From assembly GCF_013385175.1 (NCBI RefSeq), contig NZ_JABZEO010000002.1, forward strand, positions 62,001-126,000: a DNA stretch of 64,000 nucleotides, given 5' to 3'. The notes under the pieces were generated by a model. That model did no database searches, had not been told where the DNA came from, and worked only from the letters and a program-made list of their open reading frames with translations. Shown here in pieces: positions 17,196-26,988 of this stretch (its first letter is position 1; each line of letters begins with the position of its first letter). The stretch comes from Allochromatium humboldtianum. GTDB lineage: Bacteria; Pseudomonadota; Gammaproteobacteria; Chromatiales; Chromatiaceae. Position numbers and translations under genes: made by a program.

Positions 17196-17391
17196 GATCC
17201 AAACTCCCGGATGAACAGCACTCGATCATAGCGGGACGCCCGGCGCTCGACCGGCTGAAACGGTGAATCGGGCGCGGACGGTTTGACCGGTACAAAACGG
17301 TCCGCTACCGAATCACCGTTCCGGGTGGCCGGGCCGGATGGAACCATGCTGGGATAGCGGTTTGTCGTCGCTCCGGTATCTTTGCGCCCGC

Positions 17392-19614
17392 ATGTCGAGC
17401 TTGATCGCCCGTTGTCAGGCGGCCTGGTCCGCCTTTCGCGCCCCGCCAGACAGTGTCTCGAACCGGGATGACGGCTGTGCGCCGGCCTCGGTCGGGCCGG
17501 AGCCTGAGATTCCACGCTATCCGCCCTTCCTCAAGGGACTGCCGGTGGCGCGCACGGCCCAGATCCTGGAGACCCAGCGTGAGCTGATCGCCGGCCTGCA
17601 GGATGCCCTGGCGTTCACCGATGCCGATTACCAGGCCCTGGTGTATCCACTGGTCGAGCGTTATGCCGCTTTCGTCCATCTGTTGCCCGCCTCGGAGACG
17701 CACCACCATCGTGGGGCGGGCGGGCTGTTTCGTCATGGACTCGAGGTCGCCTTCCAAGCCGCCCGCGCCAGTCGCGGACGCCTGTTTGCGCTCGATCGAC
17801 GCCCGGAGGAGCGACGTCTCCTGGAACCGCGCTGGCATCTGGCCGCCTGCATCGTGGGGTTGCTGCACGACATCGGCAAACCGGTCGCCGATGTTCTGGT
17901 CGTCGACCGTACCGGCGCCCAACGCTGGCAGCCGGTGGACGAGACCCTGAGCGACTGGGCCGACGCGCACGGGATCGACCGCTATTTCCTGCGCTGGAAC
18001 GCCCAGCGTGTCCATCACGGGCACGAAATCTTCACCACGTCGGTGCTGCATCAGGTGCTGACGCGACCGGTGCGCACCTGGCTGATGGACCCCGATCCGC
18101 TGGTCTGGCATACCCTGAGCCGCGTGCTCGCCGGCAGCGATACCCAGGCCTTGCTCTATCAGCTGATGCGCGAGGCCGACCAGGCCAGTGTCGCGCAGGA
18201 TCTGCGCGAAAACCGGCTCGATCCCGAAGCCCTGTCGCTTGGAGTCCCGATCGAGCGTTATCTGGTCGACACCATGCGCGCCCTACTGCGCGAAGGCACC
18301 TGGGCGGTCAACACGCCCGGCGCGCGGGTCTGGATCTTTCCGCCCAACAGTGTGCACCTGGTCTGGCCGGCCTGTGCCGAGGCCATCGTCCAGCGGCTCA
18401 CCGATGAGCGCATTCCAGGCATCCCGCATGATCCCGATACCCTCGCCGACATCCTGATCGAGCGCCATCTGGCCCGGCCGCGACCCGTGGCTGAAGGTGA
18501 GCCGGCGGCGCGCTACTGGCGACTGGCGCCGGCGATCCTGGCGCGCGAGCAACCGGTCGAGCTGTCCTTCCTGCGTCTGGCCACGCCGGAGCTGCTGTTT
18601 TCGGGGGTGGTGCCCTCGCCGACACCGCTCGTGCCGACGCCGGACACGGTGGCAGGCCAATCGACGCGCGAGCATGAAGCCCCGTCTGAGGTCCGGCCTG
18701 TCGTCGTCCCGGAAGCGGCACCGCCGCCATCAACGCAACAGACGGCACCGCCTGAATCGCCGGCTGAAACGCGACCGGTCGTCGCTCTCGAAGCCGCACC
18801 GACGCCACTGGCAGACCAGACGGCACCACCACTCGTGTCGGAGTCGACCACAGGCCACAAGAGCGCCGTTGACACCGGTGCGGCCGACCGCGAACCATCC
18901 GGCACCGCCGATCCGGACCCCCCAGCGGCCGGTACGCCGCAGGAGGCCGCCCGCGCTTGGCTGGCACGCCACGCACCTGCCGGAACCAGCCTGATGGCCA
19001 TGGCCGAGGCGCTGACCGAGGGGCGTCTGACGCTCGATGCCCAGCCGACGCTGATCGACGGCAAGCTGTTTCTGCCCTATCCCCAGGCCCTCACCGGCCT
19101 GGCAGTATCTCCCGAGGAGGTGCTGAAGGATCTGGTCGCGCGCCACTGGATCGAGTGCGATCCGCTGCGACCGTTGCTCAAGCTGCGTGAACAGGGCGGG
19201 GTGACGGGACTCTGGTTGAACCGCGAGGTCTCCCGGCCGCTGCTGGCGCTGGGACTCGGTGTGCCTGTCACGCCAGTCGGTTGCCCGCCGGCAGCTGAGG
19301 CCGTGGCCGTCACGCCGAGTGCGGCGGTGACACCGACTGAGCCGACCGCGCCTGACCGCGCCCCCGTCACGCACACGACGACCGGCCGCGACGCCGCCGA
19401 CTATGCCCGCCACGTCCGGCAGCGCCTGCTGGCCCGGGATCCCGCACTCGGCCCGATCGTCGAGCGTCCGGGCGCCCTGGCCATCGCCCTGCGCGGCCCG
19501 CTGCTGGAGGAGGCCCGGCGCGCGGGAATTTCCGAGATCGCGCTACGGCGCGCCCTGGAAAAACTTCCGGGCGCCCGGCCGGTGGAGCAGGGGATCTTCA
19601 CGCTTGGCCTATAA
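17392..19614 (+). CDS. traI: MobH-family relaxase TraI
   Basis: Relaxase that nicks the element at oriT and leads the strand into the recipient. The 740-residue protein has the TraI_2 domain of MobH relaxases: the histidine motif THHHRGAGGLFRHG (His104-106) and the HD-hydrolase motif LLHDIGKP (His159-Asp160). A Pro/Ala-rich linker (about 410-520) joins it to a C-terminal domain repeating a winged-helix-like pattern (TraI_2_C). The ATG at 17392 is preferred over an ATG 18 codons upstream because homology-like sequence starts later. Its stop overlaps traD. An oriT was not recognisable to me in the 200 bases upstream. Confidence 0.88.
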   Translation: MSSLIARCQAAWSAFRAPPDSVSNRDDGCAPASVGPEPEIPRYPPFLKGLPVARTAQILETQRELIAGLQDALAFTDADYQALVYPLVERYAAFVHLLPASETHHHRGAGGLFRHGLEVAFQAARASRGRLFALDRRPEERRLLEPRWHLAACIVGLLHDIGKPVADVLVVDRTGAQRWQPVDETLSDWADAHGIDRYFLRWNAQRVHHGHEIFTTSVLHQVLTRPVRTWLMDPDPLVWHTLSRVLAGSDTQALLYQLMREADQASVAQDLRENRLDPEALSLGVPIERYLVDTMRALLREGTWAVNTPGARVWIFPPNSVHLVWPACAEAIVQRLTDERIPGIPHDPDTLADILIERHLARPRPVAEGEPAARYWRLAPAILAREQPVELSFLRLATPELLFSGVVPSPTPLVPTPDTVAGQSTREHEAPSEVRPVVVPEAAPPPSTQQTAPPESPAETRPVVALEAAPTPLADQTAPPLVSESTTGHKSAVDTGAADREPSGTADPDPPAAGTPQEAARAWLARHAPAGTSLMAMAEALTEGRLTLDAQPTLIDGKLFLPYPQALTGLAVSPEEVLKDLVARHWIECDPLRPLLKLREQGGVTGLWLNREVSRPLLALGLGVPVTPVGCPPAAEAVAVTPSAAVTPTEPTAPDRAPVTHTTTGRDAADYARHVRQRLLARDPALGPIVERPGALAIALRGPLLEEARRAGISEIALRRALEKLPGARPVEQGIFTLGL

Positions 19615-21421
19615 CCCGCCCTGGCGTCCGAACTTCGAACTGGCCGCACTGACGCTGTGGCTGATGGTCGGGCTGCTGGCCGCCGTGCTGCATCCGCTCT
19701 GGCCGCTCTATCAGCGTCCCTTTCAGGTGCTGGCGTGGCTGTCGATCCCACTGGCGCTGCGCTGGCTGCCGGCGGCCCTGCATCAGGGGCAGCGCCGCGC
19801 CCGGCTCATCGGACAGCCGCTGGCGTTTCTCACCCCCACGCAGCTGGCCGAGCAGTGCCGGCGTCGCCGCGAGGCGTTGTGGCTGGGCTGGGGCTTTGAC
19901 TGGAACAGCGAGCATGCGCAGCTGGCGCTGGATCTGATCCGGGTCGGCCCGGAGCGGATCGTGCCCGCCCAATCCCAGCTCGGCGCGCACTGGCTGCATG
20001 GACTGGCCGCGCGCGAAGCGCCGGTCTGGTTGCCGGTCGAGCACAGCGCCGGTCATCTGCTGATCGTCGGAACCACCGGGGCCGGCAAGACCCGCCTGCT
20101 GGATCTGCTGGTCACGCAAGCGGTTCTGCGCGGTGAGGCCGTCGTCATCCTCGACCCCAAGGGGGATCGGGATCTCCAGCAATCGGCGCAACGTGCCTGT
20201 GCGCACCAGCCCGGCCGGTTCGTCAGTTTCCATCCGGCCTTTCCGGATCGCAGTCATCGGCTCGATCCGCTCTACAGCTTCAACCGGGCCACCGAGATCG
20301 CCAGCCGGATCGCGGCCATCATGCCCAGCGTCAGCGGCAACGATCCCTTCAAGAGTTTCTCGCAGATGGCGCTCTCGCACGTCATCGGCGGGGTGCTGGC
20401 CGCCGGCGAGCGGCCCAATCTGGTCAATCTCCGCCGCTATCTCGAAGGCGGGGTCGAGGCTCTAGTGGTGCGGGTGCTGATGCGCTTCTTCGACGCCCAT
20501 GAACCGGGCTGGGAGGGAAAAGCGTCGCGCTACCTGGGCAAGACGCCGGACACTCAGGCCCGCGCACGCGCCCTCGTGCGCCTCTACCGCGAACAGATCC
20601 GGGCCAAACAACCCTCGACGGTGATCGATGGGCTGGTGTCGCTCTTCGAGCATGACAGGGTCCATTTCTCCAAAATGGTCGCGAGCCTGTTTCCCATCCT
20701 CAACATGCTCACCGCCGGTCCCCTGGGGCCGCTCCTGTCGCCCGACAGCGACGATCCCGCAGATCCGCGCCCCATTACCGCCATGGCGCGGATCGTCGAG
20801 CGCGCCCAGGTGGCCTATATCGGCCTCGACGCCCTGTCCGACGGCATGGTCGGCGCGGCGATCGGCTCGATCCTGATCGCCGATCTGGCCGCCGTGGCCG
20901 GGGATCGTTACAACTACAGCACCCAGCCGCCGCCGGTCAACGTCTTCATCGACGAGGCCTCGGAGGTGGTCAACGACCCCATGATCCAGCTGCTCAACAA
21001 GGGACGGGGCGCCGGGCTGAGACTCACCATCGCCACCCAGACCTTTGCCGACTTTGCCGCGCGTACCGGGAGCGAGGCCAAGGCGCGTCAGGTGCTGGCG
21101 AACCTCAATACGCTGATCGCGCTGCGTGTGCTCGATAGCGAAACCCAGGAGTATGTGACCAACAGCCTGCCGAAGGCGCGCCTCAAGACACTCACCCGAA
21201 CCCAGGGCACCTCCACGCAGACCAGTCCCCTGACCCATGCCGGCAATGTCGGCGAGCAGCTGAAAGAGGAGGTGAGCGAGCTGTTCCAGCCGGCGCTGCT
21301 GGGCCTGTTGCCCAACCTGCACTACATCGCACGTCTGGCGGGAGGGCGGATCGTCAAGGGACGGCTGCCGATTCTCGGCACGCCCAAGGGCGCGCCGCCG
21401 GATGACGCGCGGCGGCCCTGA
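19604..21421 (+). CDS. traD: Conjugative coupling ATPase TraD
   Basis: Inner-membrane type IV coupling protein that delivers the relaxase-DNA complex to the secretion channel. 605 residues: two N-terminal membrane segments (about 10-60), Walker A GTTGAGKT (156-163), the ILDPKGDRDL strand, and Walker B VNVFIDEASE. Start is the TTG at 19604, 11 bases before the traI stop and preceded by AGGGG, because no ATG is available at the position where the membrane segment begins. Order traI-traD matches SXT/R391-like elements. Confidence 0.92.
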   Translation: MAYNPPWRPNFELAALTLWLMVGLLAAVLHPLWPLYQRPFQVLAWLSIPLALRWLPAALHQGQRRARLIGQPLAFLTPTQLAEQCRRRREALWLGWGFDWNSEHAQLALDLIRVGPERIVPAQSQLGAHWLHGLAAREAPVWLPVEHSAGHLLIVGTTGAGKTRLLDLLVTQAVLRGEAVVILDPKGDRDLQQSAQRACAHQPGRFVSFHPAFPDRSHRLDPLYSFNRATEIASRIAAIMPSVSGNDPFKSFSQMALSHVIGGVLAAGERPNLVNLRRYLEGGVEALVVRVLMRFFDAHEPGWEGKASRYLGKTPDTQARARALVRLYREQIRAKQPSTVIDGLVSLFEHDRVHFSKMVASLFPILNMLTAGPLGPLLSPDSDDPADPRPITAMARIVERAQVAYIGLDALSDGMVGAAIGSILIADLAAVAGDRYNYSTQPPPVNVFIDEASEVVNDPMIQLLNKGRGAGLRLTIATQTFADFAARTGSEAKARQVLANLNTLIALRVLDSETQEYVTNSLPKARLKTLTRTQGTSTQTSPLTHAGNVGEQLKEEVSELFQPALLGLLPNLHYIARLAGGRIVKGRLPILGTPKGAPPDDARRP

Positions 21422-21423
21422 GT

Positions 21424-22056
21424 ATGGCTGGATCGGCGGCTGACGGCGCGACCCGCCCGAGCTCCGTCTCGGTGGCGCTGATCAGTCTTGTGCTGGTGGC
21501 GCTGATTGCGGGGGCCGTCTTCATCCCGACCGCCTGGCTGCGGCAGGTGCAGGCGCTCGAACAGCAGTGGATCCTGAGCCATCTGGGCGAGAACACCGCA
21601 CGCGCCATTCTGCATCAGGCCGCGCGCTGGTTTGACGCGCAGGTGGCGGCCAGTGGCCGAGGCGATCGCGCCCTGCAGGAGGCGCTGTCCTGGACGCTCC
21701 TGGAGGGGAGCGATCCGGCCTGGCTGACCGATCGTCTGGAGGCCGCCTGGCTCCTGGTCGAGCTGGCGTTGCTGCGCGCCGCGCTGCTGGCGGCTTGGGC
21801 GCCGGCCATGGGGCTGCTGCTCATGGCCGGCGTGCTCGACGGGCACTGGCGCTGGCGCATCCGCCAGCTGGGATTCGACTATCCCAGTCCAAGCGCGCGT
21901 CAGGCCGGCCAGTTGGGGTTGAGGCTGGTCGTCGGTCTGCTGCTGTTCATGGTGCTCCTGCCGGTCCCGCTGCACCCGTTCGTGATTCCACTCCTGGGGC
22001 TGCCGGCGGTGCTCTTCATCGGCACCAGCCTCGCGCACCGTCCAAAACAACTCTGA
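21424..22056 (+). CDS. DUF4400 membrane protein (TraJ of SXT-type)
   Basis: Integral membrane protein of 210 residues, starting 2 bases after traD. Hydrophobic segments are visible at about residues 17-38, 112-135 and 163-198, with a soluble loop between containing WILSHLGENTARAI. Length, topology and position right after traD match the DUF4400 protein called TraJ in SXT-like elements. Its exact role in transfer is not known. Confidence 0.75.
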   Translation: MAGSAADGATRPSSVSVALISLVLVALIAGAVFIPTAWLRQVQALEQQWILSHLGENTARAILHQAARWFDAQVAASGRGDRALQEALSWTLLEGSDPAWLTDRLEAAWLLVELALLRAALLAAWAPAMGLLLMAGVLDGHWRWRIRQLGFDYPSPSARQAGQLGLRLVVGLLLFMVLLPVPLHPFVIPLLGLPAVLFIGTSLAHRPKQL

Positions 22057-22150
22057 AACAACGGTTCCCGGTGCGATCACGGTTGTTTGCTGACGGGGCT
22101 GGCGAAAATCGGCATCGTTAAGGACACCGACACCACGTCACCCGAACCTG

Positions 22151-22438
22151 ATGCCGATGGCCAGCCTTGAACTCCCGCGTCATGTCGATGATCCGCCGAA
22201 CCTGCTGTTTTGGCGCATCGATGATGTGATTCCCTTTTTCCTGGTGCTGATCATCGGCGTCCTCATCAATCAGCCGCTGATCTTCAGCCTGCTGGGACTG
22301 CTGGCGGTGCGTCTCTACGGACGCTTTCGCGAGAGCCGCGCGGATGGCTATGCGCTCCATGCGCTCTATTGGATCGGATTGATGCCGATGGGACATCGCA
22401 CCACCCCGAATCCCTTCGTGCGTCGGTATCTGCCATGA
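22151..22438 (+). CDS. traL: Type IV pilus assembly protein TraL
   Basis: Small inner-membrane component of the F-type channel, 95 residues. It shows the family layout: a short N-terminal PRHVDDPP segment followed by two closely spaced transmembrane helices (about 27-55) and a basic tail. A 94-base gap separates it from the DUF4400 gene and its stop overlaps the traE start as ATGA. Confidence 0.88.
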   Translation: MPMASLELPRHVDDPPNLLFWRIDDVIPFFLVLIIGVLINQPLIFSLLGLLAVRLYGRFRESRADGYALHALYWIGLMPMGHRTTPNPFVRRYLP

Positions 22439-23037
22439 CGCTGACGCGCTTTCGCCAGACCTGGCAGTCGCTGGTGGCGGAAAACCGCTTTCATCGCGGC
22501 CTCCTGCTGGGGCTGCTCGTGACCAATCTGCTGACGCTGATGGCGCTGTTGCAGGCCGAGCGTACCGTGGTGCTGGTGCCGCCGATCCTCGAACAACAAG
22601 TCAATGTCGCCCGCGAGGCGGCCAGCCAGGAGGTCAAGGAGGCCTGGGGGCTGTTCGTCACCGAGTTGCTGGGCAATGTCACGCCCACCAACGCACCCTT
22701 TCTGCACCAGACCCTGGAGCCGCTGCTCAGTCCCGGCTTGCGGCGTGAGGTCGCACAGGTGCTGGAGGCGCAGGTGGCCGAGTTGCGGCGCGATCGCGTC
22801 AGCGTGCGCTTCAGCCCGGAGACGATTCAATTCGATCCGGCGACCGATCGGGTGCGGGTGAGCGGCAAGCAGGTCGTCACCGGACCGGGCGCCGATCCGG
22901 TGACACGCCCGCGCAGCTACGAGATCGGGGTGATGTTCCGTAACTATCGCCCCGTCATCACGTACCTGGATGCCTACGCCGACCCGCGCGAGCGTCAGGG
23001 GCGCGGTCGCGAGGACAGCGGGGAGCCGCGTCCTTAA
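22435..23037 (+). CDS. traE: Conjugal transfer protein TraE
   Basis: Inner-membrane protein of the F-type type IV secretion core (VirB8-like position), 200 residues with one N-terminal transmembrane helix (about 21-40) and a periplasmic domain. The ATG overlaps the traL stop (ATGA). Gene order L-E-K-B and the periplasmic PETIQFDPATDRVRVSG stretch support the assignment. Confidence 0.88.
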   Translation: MTLTRFRQTWQSLVAENRFHRGLLLGLLVTNLLTLMALLQAERTVVLVPPILEQQVNVAREAASQEVKEAWGLFVTELLGNVTPTNAPFLHQTLEPLLSPGLRREVAQVLEAQVAELRRDRVSVRFSPETIQFDPATDRVRVSGKQVVTGPGADPVTRPRSYEIGVMFRNYRPVITYLDAYADPRERQGRGREDSGEPRP

Positions 23038-23040
23038 CCG

Positions 23041-23123
23041 GCCGGTACGGCCACCGGACAGCGCCTGCGCGCTCGCTTTCAACCCATCACCCAGACGGCC
23101 TCCGTCTGGCCGAGGAATGTGCC
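23041..23123 (+). promoter_or_regulatory. Two-hairpin leader before traK (family of five)
   Basis: Hairpin A CCGGT...ACCGG (near 23042-23057), then TTTCAACCC, then hairpin B CCAGACGG-CCT-CCGTCTGG (23091-23109), then GAGGA and the traK ATG 8 bases later. The same order of parts is found before four genes at 60-63 kb. A shared cis-acting translation or stability control is inferred. Confidence 0.5.
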
Positions 23124-24095
23124 ATGTCTCTCGACCGCTTCAGACTTCGCTCGGCGTCAGCCTCCAGCTTGGGTTCGGCGCTCGCGCTCGCGCTGGCGCT
23201 GGTTGGCCTGACTCCGGCGGCGGCCCAGCACGAGGACATCGGCATCGAGCTGCCGTCCGTCCCCGATGCCTGGCTGGCCAGTGAGCGTTCGGCGCCGACC
23301 GATGGCTGGGGAGGGCGCTTGTTACCAGTCAAGGCCGAGACGCCGGCGGCCTCGACGAGCCATCTCGAACTCGGGCCGATGACGGTCAATGTCACCGTGG
23401 GCGTCAATCTGATCCTCGACATCGCGATCGATCATCTCAACCGGATCCTCACCCCCTTTCCCAATCCGCAGGTGCGCACCGTTTCGGACGCAACGACCAG
23501 CGTCGACGGCTCGGCCATCTATGTGGCCACGGCCAATGAAACCCCCGTCACCCTGTTCATCAGCGATGCCTCCGATCCCAATCACGCCGTGTCGCTGACC
23601 CTGGCTCCGCGACGCATTCCGCCGCGCGAGATCCGTCTGGTGCTCACCGATCCCTGGCCGGGGCCGACGCCGCCCCGGAATCCGGCCGGACCGGCGTCCG
23701 GCGCTGCGTCCGACTATGTCGCGGCGATCACCGACGCCATGCGCGCGCTGGCCAAGGAAGAGATCCCCCAGGGTTACAGCCTGCGTCCGGCCAAGCGTGG
23801 CGAGACCGTCACCTGTGTCCAGCTTGGACTGGAGACGCGCCGTGGCCAGGTGCTGGAGGGCAGCGGGTTGTGGTTGGTGACGGCGCTGGCGCGCAATACC
23901 ACTGAGGCGCCGCTGGAGATCGAGGAGCGGGCCTGTCGGGCCGACATCGACGGCGACACGGTGGCGGTGGCCGCCTGGCCGCGTGTGTGGCTGGAGCCGG
24001 GCGAGCGGGTCGAACTCTATGTGGCGGCCCGTCTACGCCCACAGGCGCAGCGCCATCCGGAACGTCCTTCACTGCGCGGGGCGGGAGCGCGCTGA
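23124..24095 (+). CDS. traK: Secretin-like outer-membrane protein TraK
   Basis: Component of the outer-membrane core complex of the F-type channel (VirB9-like). 323 residues with a Sec signal peptide (residues 1-35, cleavage near AAAQ), a beta-rich VirB9-like middle (NPQVRTVSDATTSVDGSAIYVAT) and a C-terminal beta domain. Start is fixed by the GAGGA ribosome site at the end of the two-hairpin leader. It overlaps traB by one base. Confidence 0.87.
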   Translation: MSLDRFRLRSASASSLGSALALALALVGLTPAAAQHEDIGIELPSVPDAWLASERSAPTDGWGGRLLPVKAETPAASTSHLELGPMTVNVTVGVNLILDIAIDHLNRILTPFPNPQVRTVSDATTSVDGSAIYVATANETPVTLFISDASDPNHAVSLTLAPRRIPPREIRLVLTDPWPGPTPPRNPAGPASGAASDYVAAITDAMRALAKEEIPQGYSLRPAKRGETVTCVQLGLETRRGQVLEGSGLWLVTALARNTTEAPLEIEERACRADIDGDTVAVAAWPRVWLEPGERVELYVAARLRPQAQRHPERPSLRGAGAR

Positions 24096-25423
24096 TGCCC
24101 GTGCGTCCCCTACACGCCTGGGAACGGCTGTCGCCCACCTGGCGCCGTTGGCTGGTCATCGGTGGCGTGCTTGGGACCGTGGCCCTGATCGCCGTGCTGG
24201 CCTTTGAGCCGCAGACGCCGACGGCGACGCGCACCCAGGAGGCGCGCGAACGACTGACGCGCCGGCTGCTCACCGATACCGATCCCCGCACCCTTGGCAT
24301 CGATGGGCTGGCCCAACGATTGGAGCAGCTGGAGCGACAACTGGCCCAAGCCGCCACCCGGCAGAGTCAGCGCGACAGCCGTGAGACGACCGCCGTCAAT
24401 CAGCAGGTCGAGCAGCTGCGCCAGGCGCAGGACGTCCAGGTCGAGGCACTGCGCCAGGAGATCGCGCGCTTGAAGACGGCACTGGAAGCGCCTCAGACCA
24501 TGCCACAACCGCCGTCGCCGCCGGCAACGCCGGAAGCGGGCGCTGCACCGACGCCACCGCCCGCCGCGCCTGCCGCCGAACCCGCCGCTGGATTGTTCGA
24601 ACGTCGGCCGGCCACAGCCGTGACGCCCCTGAGTCCCAACCCGGCCACCCGGACTCCGAATGCCGGTGCGCTGAGTATCCGTGTGGTGGAGCAGACGCCG
24701 ACCACCCAGGCGACGGCCACAGCGGCCACGCCCCCTGGGCCGATCCCCGATCCGGGTGCCGAGGCCATTGTGATTCCGGCCGGCAGCCTGCTGCGAGGCG
24801 TGCTGTTGTCCGGGATGGATGCGCCAACCGGACGCCAGGCCCGGCGCGATCCGTATCCGGCGCTGGTGCGTCTCAAACATGAGGCCATCCTGCCCAACCG
24901 TTTCCGCGCCGATGTGCGCGAATGCTTTATCACGGTCGCCGGCTACGGTGAGCTGTCGAGTGAGCGCGCGTTTCTGCGCACCGAGGTGATCACCTGTGTG
25001 CGTCATGACGGCGGGGTGATCGAGGTGCCGATGGACGGCTATGCCGTCGGCGAGGATGGCAAGGTCGGGCTGCGCGGACGTCTGGTCTCCAAGCAGGGGC
25101 AGGTGATCGCGCGGGCGATGCAGGTCTCCTTCCTGCAAGGGATATCGGACGTCTTCAACAAAAGCACGGTGACGACCATCTCGACCACGAGCGACGGGAC
25201 GGTGCGCTACCAGGACGTGCTGTCGAGCGATTCGGCCCAGGCCGCCGCGATTACCGGCACGGGCAAGGCGCTCGATCGCCTGGCCCAGTATTACCTGGAC
25301 ATGGCCGAGAACATTTTTCCGGTGATCGAGATCGATGCCGGACGCGCGATCGAGGTGATCCTCAATCGGGGCGCCTCCCTGCAACTGGCCGGCCCCCGAG
25401 CCGCGCGTGGCGTGCGTCGCTGA
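24095..25423 (+). CDS. traB: Conjugal transfer protein TraB
   Basis: VirB10-like protein bridging inner and outer membranes in the transfer channel, 442 residues. N-terminal transmembrane helix (about 20-40), a coiled-coil region (about 60-130, heptads rich in Leu/Gln), a Pro/Ala-rich periplasm-spanning linker, and a C-terminal TrbI/VirB10-like domain (PAGSLLRGVLLSGMDAPT onward). The start at 24095 overlaps the traK stop (TGATG). Confidence 0.92.
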   Translation: MPVRPLHAWERLSPTWRRWLVIGGVLGTVALIAVLAFEPQTPTATRTQEARERLTRRLLTDTDPRTLGIDGLAQRLEQLERQLAQAATRQSQRDSRETTAVNQQVEQLRQAQDVQVEALRQEIARLKTALEAPQTMPQPPSPPATPEAGAAPTPPPAAPAAEPAAGLFERRPATAVTPLSPNPATRTPNAGALSIRVVEQTPTTQATATAATPPGPIPDPGAEAIVIPAGSLLRGVLLSGMDAPTGRQARRDPYPALVRLKHEAILPNRFRADVRECFITVAGYGELSSERAFLRTEVITCVRHDGGVIEVPMDGYAVGEDGKVGLRGRLVSKQGQVIARAMQVSFLQGISDVFNKSTVTTISTTSDGTVRYQDVLSSDSAQAAAITGTGKALDRLAQYYLDMAENIFPVIEIDAGRAIEVILNRGASLQLAGPRAARGVRR

Positions 25424-25450
25424 CGCGCGCTTTCCAATCACCCGGTCGAG

Positions 25451-26248
25451 ATGCTCATGATCCACAGAAACACCCCATCGTTCAGGTTACTCATCGCCGT
25501 TCTGGCCATGCCGCTTGCAGCCTCTGCCGGCGAGCGCATCACGCCGCCGGAGGCCGGTCCGCCTCCGTTGGCGACGCCAAGACCGGATGAGGGAACCCTC
25601 GAACACTGGATGCAGGGCATCGACGGCATGCGGCGTCTGCCCGTGGCGGGGGTGCACATGGTGCAGGCCGGGGAGCGCGTCTTCTTCGTTTCCACCAACG
25701 GGCGCTATGTCTTTCTCGGCGCGGCGATCGACCTCTGGAATGGCGAGCGGTTGACGTCACTGGCCGAGGCCGACCGTTGGCTGGAGCGTCTGGATCCGGC
25801 GCGGCTCAAGCTGGATGTCGGCGATCTGGGCGCCCTCGACGTCGGCGCGGGCGCCCAGGAGGTTCGGATCTTCGTCGATCCCCAGTGCACGCAGTGCGCC
25901 GACCTGCTCGACCAGATCGCCGCCTTGACGCCAGCCGAACGTGCGCCCTATCGATTCCGTCTCATTCCGCTCGCGGTGCTCGGACAGCCGTCGGTGGCGA
26001 TCGTCGTGCGGCTCAATTGCCTGGCCGAAACCGATCGCGCGCGGGCCACCGAAGCCTTGCTCACCCATCAGTTCGAGACCCTGCCCGGCGCGAGCGGAAC
26101 CTGTGGTCAGGGCGCGCTGCAACGGGCGCTGGTCACGGCCCAGTTGCTGGGGATCGACCGGGTTCCTTTTCTGATCGCTCCCGATGGGCGGCTCCAGGCC
26201 GGCGCGCCCATGAATCTGCCGCTCTGGCTCCAAGGAGACGACGCATGA
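25451..26248 (+). CDS. DsbC-like thioredoxin-fold protein
   Basis: Periplasmic disulfide isomerase-like protein that probably folds the Cys-rich TraU and TraN. 265 residues: signal peptide (1-26, cleavage near ASAG), an N-terminal dimerisation-like region, and a thioredoxin fold with IFVDPQCTQCADLL (CTQC active site) and a cis-Pro loop near RVPFLIAPDG. In SXT the dsbC gene sits before traC; here it lies between traB and traV. It overlaps traV by 4 bases. Confidence 0.85.
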   Translation: MLMIHRNTPSFRLLIAVLAMPLAASAGERITPPEAGPPPLATPRPDEGTLEHWMQGIDGMRRLPVAGVHMVQAGERVFFVSTNGRYVFLGAAIDLWNGERLTSLAEADRWLERLDPARLKLDVGDLGALDVGAGAQEVRIFVDPQCTQCADLLDQIAALTPAERAPYRFRLIPLAVLGQPSVAIVVRLNCLAETDRARATEALLTHQFETLPGASGTCGQGALQRALVTAQLLGIDRVPFLIAPDGRLQAGAPMNLPLWLQGDDA

Positions 26249-26988
26249 CCTCGAACCTCGATTGGCGACACGCTATACAGGGCGCCGGGATGCTGATGCT
26301 CCTGGGTGGACTCACCTTGACCACGGGGTGCGGTTCGCTGGCGGTGGGTGAGAAGCGTTTTGGCTGTCAAGGCCATCCCAGCGATCCGTTGTGTCTGCCC
26401 GCCTCCCGGGTCTACCAGCTGACCAGCGGGACCGACACGCTCCAGACCCGCGATCCGGCCGATGTCCCGGACGCCGCCGCCCAGCGACCGCCACGGCACG
26501 CCGCCACCGGACAGCGGCGCTCAGACTCCATCGGCTCCATGGGATTTTTCGGTGAGGATGCGGCCCTGTTCGGCGCCACACATGCGCGGACGTCCCGCCC
26601 GCGCGCCGCGCAGACCCCGGCGGACGTTCCGTCGGTCGAGGAGGCGCCGCACGCGGTGGCCGAGTCGCTGCTGCTGCCACGCTCGCGCGACCCGATTCCG
26701 TTGCGACTCCCGTCCCAGGTCATGCGCATCTGGCTTGCGCCCTGGGAAGACGACCAATCCGATCTGCATGCCAGCGGCTATGTCTTCACCGAGATCGTCC
26801 CGCGCACCTGGACGCTCGCCGCCGGTCCCGACCGCTTCTCCAACGCACAGCTCAAACCGCTGCAGGTGCAACAGCGGGCGCACGCGGTCTCGCCGGTGCC
26901 GCCCGGACAGCGGCGAGCACCTGACGAGGCCGGGGCGTCGTCATCCGCATCACCCACCATGAACACTCAGAGGACTATCACACCATGA
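26245..26988 (+). CDS. traV: Conjugal transfer lipoprotein TraV
   Basis: Outer-membrane lipoprotein of the core complex (VirB7-like), 247 residues. Lipobox LTTGC with Cys29; two further Cys downstream (FGCQGH and PLCLPAS) as in F-type TraV; then a Pro/Arg-rich linker and a conserved MRIWLAPWEDDQSDLHASG segment. AAGGAGA ribosome site 7 bases before ATG; ATGA overlaps with the DsbC-like stop and the traA start. Confidence 0.88.
   Translation: MTSNLDWRHAIQGAGMLMLLGGLTLTTGCGSLAVGEKRFGCQGHPSDPLCLPASRVYQLTSGTDTLQTRDPADVPDAAAQRPPRHAATGQRRSDSIGSMGFFGEDAALFGATHARTSRPRAAQTPADVPSVEEAPHAVAESLLLPRSRDPIPLRLPSQVMRIWLAPWEDDQSDLHASGYVFTEIVPRTWTLAAGPDRFSNAQLKPLQVQQRAHAVSPVPPGQRRAPDEAGASSSASPTMNTQRTITP

Noticed and set aside
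16746-17231. Plus-strand frame opposite the small lipoprotein
   Set aside because: Arg/Gly-rich composition, no ribosome site; the lipoprotein signal on the other strand is more credible.
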